Shown here piece by piece: positions 61,307 through 64,000 of a stretch of DNA of 64,000 nt. The stretch's first letter is position 1. Each line of letters starts with the position of its first letter. The stretch is from the NCBI RefSeq assembly GCF_030732845.1, contig NZ_JASHKA010000001.1, positions 62,001 through 126,000 of the forward strand, given 5' to 3'. The position numbers were made by a program, and so were the translations under genes. Source of the stretch: Roseibium sp. MMSF_3544. GTDB lineage: Bacteria > Pseudomonadota > Alphaproteobacteria > Rhizobiales > Stappiaceae. The notes below the pieces were generated by a model, which saw only the letters and a list, made by a program, of their open reading frames with translations, ran no database searches and was not told where the DNA came from.

Positions 61307-62269
61307 TTACTGCGCCGCCGGGTCGACGACATCCGGATAGATGTCCGGCAAGGGCGCGACGATGCCGTGCTCGATGCCCCACAGGTACCAGTTGTCAACG
61401 ACGGTTCCCGTCAGAAGGATGCCGATGCCGCCGGTAAGGGGTGTCAGAATGGCAAACCACCAGGCCCACCTGTGGACGGATTCCATCGTGGCGTTGAAAC
61501 CCATGGTCCAGCGCCAGAAAAGCGCTGCCCGTTCCGAAGCGGTTCCGCGATCGGTGATCTGTTCCAGCTCACGCTCGCCGCCGTATTTTCCGACCGCCAG
61601 AATGGTGGCGCCGTGCATTGCAAACAAAAGCACCGAGCCATAAAGGAAGACGATCGAGAGACAGTGGAACGGGTTGTAATAAAGGTTGCCGTAGCGGATG
61701 GAGAATGCCGCGGTCCAATCCAGGTGCGGGAAAATGCCAAACGGAACGGCTTCTGAAAAATTCCCCATCAGGATCGGACGGATGAACCCCAGAACCAGGA
61801 AGAGCCAGATCGCTGCCGCAAACGCCCAGGCGACATGGGTTCCCATTTCAAGCTGGCGGGCACGCCGGTAGACTCGCACCCACCACAACAGGATGGACGC
61901 CGTCAGAAAGAAACCGGCGATCAACCACCAGCCACCATCGTTCAAGGGTGGCATGGACAGGCCATACTCGGCGGGTGGTGGTTCAAGCCCGAGCCAGAAC
62001 AGCTGGCGGACAAACTGGATCGGATCCCAGCCGACGGACGCCCACATGTTGAGGCCGATGATCTCGAACGCGATCAGCCCGAAGACGAGAGACAGCGTGC
62101 CAAGGTATCCGAGATAGATCGGCCCGATCTGGGCGTTGCCGATCCAGCCCAGCAGCCGCGACATAACGGGTGTTCCGGTGCGCGGGCTGTCGTCCTTGGG
62201 AAGCGGCATCCCCTCTTCGGCGGGCCCGCTGATTTGAACGATGGTCAGAATGTTCTGGTATTGGGTCAT
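61307..62269 (-). CDS. pufM: Photosynthetic reaction centre M subunit
   Basis: A 320-residue five-helix subunit. [20 protein letters not shown] is helix [41 protein letters not shown] and [20 protein letters not shown] carry the His ligands of bacteriochlorophyll and iron. The C-terminal tail [20 protein letters not shown] reaches the cytochrome side. The frame is open upstream into pufL; the ATG at 62269 gives MTQYQNI, the family start. Confidence 0.97.
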   Translation of the reverse strand: MTQYQNILTIVQISGPAEEGMPLPKDDSPRTGTPVMSRLLGWIGNAQIGPIYLGYLGTLSLVFGLIAFEIIGLNMWASVGWDPIQFVRQLFWLGLEPPPAEYGLSMPPLNDGGWWLIAGFFLTASILLWWVRVYRRARQLEMGTHVAWAFAAAIWLFLVLGFIRPILMGNFSEAVPFGIFPHLDWTAAFSIRYGNLYYNPFHCLSIVFLYGSVLLFAMHGATILAVGKYGGERELEQITDRGTASERAALFWRWTMGFNATMESVHRWAWWFAILTPLTGGIGILLTGTVVDNWYLWGIEHGIVAPLPDIYPDVVDPAAQ

Positions 62270-62280
62270 ATCTTTTCCCC

Positions 62281-63126
62281 TCAGTTCCAGATCGGCAGGT
62301 CTAGCCACCAGTTCCACCACTGTGGCCAGCCCTGGTTCCAGAAAGGCCCGCTGATGACGATGCACACGGCGCTCCAGAAACCGGCGTTCAGAGCGAGGAT
62401 CAGGCCAAGTCTGTGAATGCCAAGCGTGCCGATGGAGTAGCCGATGATGTCGCGGAAAAAGGTGTCTTCGTATTCCGGTGTCTTGACTTCCGCTTGCTGG
62501 CCGCCGCCTTCCATGGATTGCCCGGGATTGGCCGCCGACAGAATGAGGCCGCCATGGAGCGAAAGGGCGAGCGTCGTCGTGAAGAAGAAGGTCACGGCGA
62601 TCATGTGCGCGGGATTGTAGTGGAAGTGCAGGTACTGGTAGCCGACGTTGGATACCCAGTCGAGGTGACTGAAGATCCCGTATGGAAAACCATGGCCCCA
62701 CGCTCCAAGCAGGAGGGGGCGAAAAACGACAAGCGTCACATAAGCGAAAATCGCAAAGGAAAAGGCGATCGGTACGTGATAGCCCATGCCGAGTTTGCGG
62801 CAGATTTCCACCTCGCGCAGCGCCCAGGAGCAAAATGCCCCGATCGCGCAGATCGTTATGATCTGCCAGAGGCCGCCCTCTTTCATCGGGGCGAGGGCAA
62901 GTCCATAGGAAAGGTCGGGTGGGGCAATCGAAATTTGCCAGATGTTCCAGGTTGGTCCGATAGCCGCGCCGTAAATCACCAGGGCGGTCCCCAGGATGAT
63001 GAAAAAGGCACCGGTGATACCAAAGAAGCCGACATAAAACGGGCCGACCCAGAAATCGAAGAGATCTCCGCCTAGCAGCGTCCCGCCACGCACACGGTAC
63101 TTTCTTTCGAAGCTGAGCAAAGCCAT
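62281..63126 (-). CDS. pufL: Photosynthetic reaction centre L subunit
   Basis: A 281-residue five-helix subunit binding the special pair with PufM and the QB quinone. [20 protein letters not shown] is the standard start; [40 protein letters not shown] and [20 protein letters not shown] hold the pigment and iron His. AAGGAGG stands six bases before the ATG. Confidence 0.97.
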   Translation of the reverse strand: MALLSFERKYRVRGGTLLGGDLFDFWVGPFYVGFFGITGAFFIILGTALVIYGAAIGPTWNIWQISIAPPDLSYGLALAPMKEGGLWQIITICAIGAFCSWALREVEICRKLGMGYHVPIAFSFAIFAYVTLVVFRPLLLGAWGHGFPYGIFSHLDWVSNVGYQYLHFHYNPAHMIAVTFFFTTTLALSLHGGLILSAANPGQSMEGGGQQAEVKTPEYEDTFFRDIIGYSIGTLGIHRLGLILALNAGFWSAVCIVISGPFWNQGWPQWWNWWLDLPIWN

Positions 63127-63190
63127 GAAGTCCTCCTTAGCCGCCGCAGAACGGTGCATCAGCTGCAGCTAATCTCTTGAAGCAAGGCTT

Positions 63191-63247
63191 GGTGGCGGAG
63201 GGCGACGACTGACGCGCGAGCGAAGGCCGACTTAAGCCTCCGCCACC
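63191..63247 (-). repeat. Large hairpin between pufA and pufL
   Basis: GGTGGCGGAGG (63191-63201) and CCTCCGCCACC (63237-63247) are perfect 11-base inverted copies in the 146-base gap after pufA. In Rhodobacter such a stem protects the pufBA part of the message, giving more antenna than reaction centre. No T-run follows, so read-through to pufL is expected. Confidence 0.8.
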
Positions 63248-63272
63248 GATGATGTTGAACCGTCTTGACCGG

Positions 63273-63458
63273 TTAGACCAAGGCAGTGGATTGCAATTCG
63301 ATTTGCGATCCGGGTCCCCAAAGAGCCGCGTTGTCCAGCCAGTTGTACTTTTCGGAGCTCAGCAGGATGAAGTGAATCAGTACTGCCAAGGTGAAAAGGA
63401 ACACCGCGAGGCCAACGAGCACTCGGCGCGGATCGAAGAGGAGCCAAACTCTCCACAT
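63273..63458 (-). CDS. pufA: Light-harvesting LH1 alpha polypeptide
   Basis: A 61-residue antenna peptide with one helix. [20 protein letters not shown] begins it; [10 protein letters not shown] holds the bacteriochlorophyll-binding His, and YNWLDNAA follows as usual. It is 28 bases after pufB. Confidence 0.95.
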   Translation of the reverse strand: MWRVWLLFDPRRVLVGLAVFLFTLAVLIHFILLSSEKYNWLDNAALWGPGSQIELQSTALV

Positions 63459-63486
63459 GTCTTCACATCCTTATCTGGTGTTGACC

Positions 63487-63633
63487 CTAGAGCCACGGTT
63501 GGTAGAGCCACATCGAAATGTGGGCGAGGAATGGAAAGAGCGACATCAAGATCGCGCTTTTGACGAAGTATCGATGAAACTCCTGCGCCTCCTCATGAGA
63601 AATCCCGGTGAGGGATTCTTTTTCTGAAGCCAT
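63487..63633 (-). CDS. pufB: Light-harvesting LH1 beta polypeptide
   Basis: A 48-residue antenna peptide: MASEKESLTGISHEEAQEFH, then a helix ending LFPFLAHISMWLYQPWL with the bacteriochlorophyll-binding His and the C-terminal Trp motif. GGAGG stands eight bases before the ATG at 63633; the longer frame to 63678 is rejected. Confidence 0.95.
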   Translation of the reverse strand: MASEKESLTGISHEEAQEFHRYFVKSAILMSLFPFLAHISMWLYQPWL

Positions 63634-63762
63634 TGGAATGACCTCCGATGCTTGCCTTTCGGCGGTTACCGCGCACAACCCTCGCGGCGGGGTTCCAATG
63701 AAGCCGGATCACCGGTTTCGCTGGTTTCTTGCAGACGCGGTAAGCGCCGGCAAAGTGGGTGG

Positions 63763-63999
63763 CTACACGTGAAAGGCGTAGCCCAAGGCTGCATAAGCCG
63801 ATGCTTTCGCTTCCTCGAAAACAGACCCTTCCGCGCGCGCGTCACGGGCACTGAACACGGTGCTGATCCGGGCCAGAGCGATCGTCGTGAGGCAAAGCGG
63901 ATAAACAATGAAAAACAAACGCTTCATCATGAGGCGTTCAGCTTTCCGCTCGCGGTACCGATCCCGGCCGGCGTGGTCCTGGTGTGTTGTTGAAACCAT
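63763..63999 (-). CDS. PufQ-like small membrane protein (start near window edge)
   Basis: A 78-residue product upstream of pufB. A charged N-terminus (DRYRERKAERLMMK) precedes one helix (RLFFIVYPLCLTTIALARIS) and a short tail with FEEAKASAYAAL. Position, size and topology match PufQ, which aids bacteriochlorophyll delivery in Rhodobacter, but similarity is weak. ATG 63999 is two bases from the window end, so the ribosome-binding site and perhaps a longer start lie outside. Confidence 0.5.
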   Translation of the reverse strand: MVSTTHQDHAGRDRYRERKAERLMMKRLFFIVYPLCLTTIALARISTVFSARDARAEGSVFEEAKASAYAALGYAFHV

Positions 64000-64000
64000 T

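Overview
The window comes from a GC-rich alphaproteobacterium that makes bacteriochlorophyll a. The right half (about 30.9 kb to the end) is a photosynthesis gene cluster with a quinone-type (type II) reaction centre (PufL, PufM, PufC, PuhA), LH1 antenna (PufB, PufA), most of the bch pathway and the PpsR/AerR regulators. The left half is ordinary accessory metabolism. Gene order and the mix of genes suggest an aerobic anoxygenic phototroph, possibly near Roseibium/Labrenzia (Stappiaceae); that placement is an impression, not something the sequence proves.

Left edge (1-3250): the 5' end of acetolactate synthase (minus strand), preceded by a complete transcription attenuator with a Leu/Ile/Val-rich leader peptide; a tRNA-Lys(CTT); a TetA-like MFS transporter.

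3.5-22.5 kb: a catabolic island around an IclR-family regulator. A tight seven-gene minus-strand operon (FAD oxidase, hydantoinase/oxoprolinase-type HyuA and HyuB, SDR dehydrogenase, propionyl-CoA-synthetase-like ligase, RidA, amino-acid ABC ATPase) is followed by a rhodanese, the IclR gene with a BisC-like S-oxide reductase, a MetC-like C-S lyase with a VOC protein, an ETHE1-like persulfide dioxygenase, and the binding protein and two permeases of an amino-acid ABC importer. Three promoter regions carry nearly the same 19-bp operator. I infer a co-regulated pathway for a sulfur-containing amino acid, probably an S-substituted cysteine or its sulfoxide.

22.7-30.6 kb: an esterase, a YceI protein and a complete ribose operon (rbsBACDK plus a LacI-type regulator) with two LacI-type operators upstream.

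30.9-43.5 kb (minus strand): bchJ-bchE under an FNR box and a PpsR box, a B12-binding regulator, dxs, a small membrane protein, bchP, a PucC-like protein, bchG, then ppsR and a second B12-binding regulator overlapping by ATGA. tspO lies on the plus strand. PpsR-type TGT-N12-ACA boxes lie upstream of bchE, dxs/tspO and bchG (two), with two degenerate ones before bchF.

43.7-60.0 kb (plus strand): the bchFNBHLM-lhaA-puhABC-orf-acsF-puhE-hemA-idi superoperon, mostly with overlapping start and stop codons. It converges, across a shared hairpin terminator, on the minus-strand puf operon (pufQ-like, pufB, pufA, pufL, pufM, pufC), which runs to the window end. The bacteriochlorophyll genes bchCXYZ, bchID and bchO and the carotenoid genes are not in the window. 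Both the oxygen-dependent (AcsF) and oxygen-independent (BchE) cyclases are present.
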